5,603 nt of DNA, taken from the NCBI GenBank assembly GCA_900767695.1, contig CAAGAC010000056.1, forward strand, positions 1 through 5,603, in the 5' to 3' direction. The position numbers and the translations under genes were made by a program. Below are positions 5,182 to 5,603 of the stretch, piece by piece (position 1 is the stretch's first letter; every line of letters starts with the position of its first letter). Source of the DNA: an uncultured Succinivibrio sp. (GTDB taxonomy: Bacteria > Pseudomonadota > Gammaproteobacteria > Enterobacterales > Succinivibrionaceae). The notes below the pieces were generated by a model. It made no database searches and had not been told where the DNA came from. It saw only the letters and a list, made by a program, of their open reading frames with translations.

Positions 5182-5193
5182 TTTTTGCAAAAA
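5182..5193. repeat. AT-rich palindrome TTTTTGCAAAAA
   Basis: A 12-bp perfect palindrome in the AT-rich intergenic stretch 5091-5310. It is followed by the imperfect stem AAGGTC (5193-5198)/GGCCTT (5204-5209). Read on the minus strand, that stem runs into a T6 tract and could act as a weak terminator, but it has a C-A mismatch in that direction. Confidence 0.35.
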
Positions 5194-5232
5194 AGGTCGG
5201 AGCGGCCTTGATCTTCCACGCCTATTGTGCTG

Positions 5233-5259
5233 CTGTAGATTTAGTTAATTAATCTACAG
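5233..5259. promoter_or_regulatory. Operator-like 9-9-9 inverted repeat
   Basis: CTGTAGATT (5233-5241) and AATCTACAG (5251-5259) are perfect 9-bp arms around a 9-nt AT-rich spacer. Outward pairing continues with one G-T wobble, then T-A and C-G, to 5230/5262. No T-run follows, so a terminator is unlikely. The symmetry and AT-rich centre suit a dimeric regulator site or another recognition site upstream of whatever begins in the GC-rich tail. No partner protein is visible. Confidence 0.4.
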
Positions 5260-5357
5260 TAGTGGTGTGAGCTGAAATGATATATCCATTCATCAGGGTC
5301 CCCCTTCCGGACATGAACTGCAACTTAAGGATTGACGAGGCCTGATCCGCAAGCCAT

Positions 5358-5603
5358 TTGAGGCTGGAAAGGCGCTTTTTGGAGGTGCCGCGGGGCACCC
5401 GGCAGGCGGCGGAACGCCGTCTGGAGCTGTTTGAAGTCTTGTTTCCGGAATGGAGGCGCGGCCGCCCCCGCAGGCGCCTTTCGGTGCCCGCGCGGGGGCA
5501 TGCTGCTTTTGGGGAAGGCTTATGCCTGGGCTTTCGCCGCGGCCGCGGGCCTGCGCCCGCGCCTGCGCGGCTTCAAGGGCGGAGGATTGTCCTCGGGCGA
5601 GGG
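5358..5603 (+). CDS. Possible partial gene running off the right edge, function unknown
   Basis: After a stop at 5343-5345, one frame stays open to the window end. Candidate starts are TTG 5358, TTG 5379 and GTG 5385. Its first ~40 residues, for example RQAAERRLELFEVLFPEWRR, look like amphipathic helix and are GC-rich at third positions. After about 5455 this frame becomes arginine/glycine/proline-rich and implausible, while the +1 frame looks more protein-like (AYAWAFAAAAGLRPRLRGF, from ATG 5500). This may be a frameshifted gene, a degraded gene, two genes or non-coding GC-rich DNA. I do not recognise a family. Many short palindromes sit here, including CCGCGGCCGCGG at 5537-5548 and CCCGCGCGGG at 5487-5496. 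Confidence 0.25.
   Translation, partial: MRLERRFLEVPRGTRQAAERRLELFEVLFPEWRRGRPRRRLSVPARGHAAFGEGLCLGFRRGRGPAPAPARLQGRRIVLGRG

Noticed and set aside
5249..5571. Minus-strand open frame of about 107 codons in the right tail
   Set aside because: Ser/Arg/Pro-rich sequence with no clear start or family pattern. It crosses the inverted repeat and looks like a by-product of GC-rich DNA.
1..5603. CRISPR array, tRNA/rRNA genes, complete insertion sequence
   Set aside because: No regularly spaced direct repeats, no tRNA cloverleaf or rRNA-like sequence and no transposase with terminal repeats were seen on either strand.

Overview
The window reads as a small assembly contig from a GC-rich, probably Gram-negative bacterium. 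The first 19 bases are the 3' end of an Illumina TruSeq adapter, so the left edge is an artefact of sequencing. The Gram-negative reading rests on the solute-binding protein: it has a plain signal peptidase I leader and no lipobox cysteine, whereas Gram-positive homologues are normally lipoproteins. A proteobacterium, perhaps of the Sutterellaceae/Burkholderiales type, is my guess from overall protein style. It is not proven by anything here.

Left flank (20-340): the first 16 codons of a secreted-protein gene lie on the minus strand, cut by the adapter junction. An AT-rich intergenic stretch follows. It carries a 9-bp inverted repeat (187-217) and a cluster of TTGC motifs overlapping a candidate promoter.

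Leader (about 341-592): this non-coding stretch folds as a T-box riboswitch. It has AGTA/GAA loop-E strands, an AGAGAG bulge, a GNUG-like distal loop, a 14-nt T-box sequence with a UGGA bulge, an antiterminator and a competing GNRA-capped intrinsic terminator. The best specifier codon is UGC (Cys), and UGGA fits the U73 discriminator expected of tRNA-Cys.

Main operon (665-4439): an M20 amidohydrolase is followed by the ATPase (metN-like), permease (metI-like) and periplasmic binding protein (metQ-like) of a MetNIQ-type ABC importer. Spacing is tight: a 1-bp overlap or short gap, then an ATGA overlap, then a 57-nt gap with a GC hairpin. A strong intrinsic terminator closes the operon at 4494-4519. 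The combined picture is scavenging of a sulfur amino acid or an N-acyl/peptidyl derivative of it: import by MetNIQ and hydrolysis by M20, with expression set by tRNA charging. The riboswitch points to cysteine supply rather than methionine.

Right flank (4520-5603): a 108-aa membrane protein resembling the DUF6804 family is followed by an AT-rich intergenic region with two palindromic sites. The last ~240 bases are very GC-rich, with open but unrecognised frames running off the end.

The most notable point is a canonical-looking tRNA-Cys T-box in what appears to be a Gram-negative genome, controlling genes that homology alone would label methionine transport.
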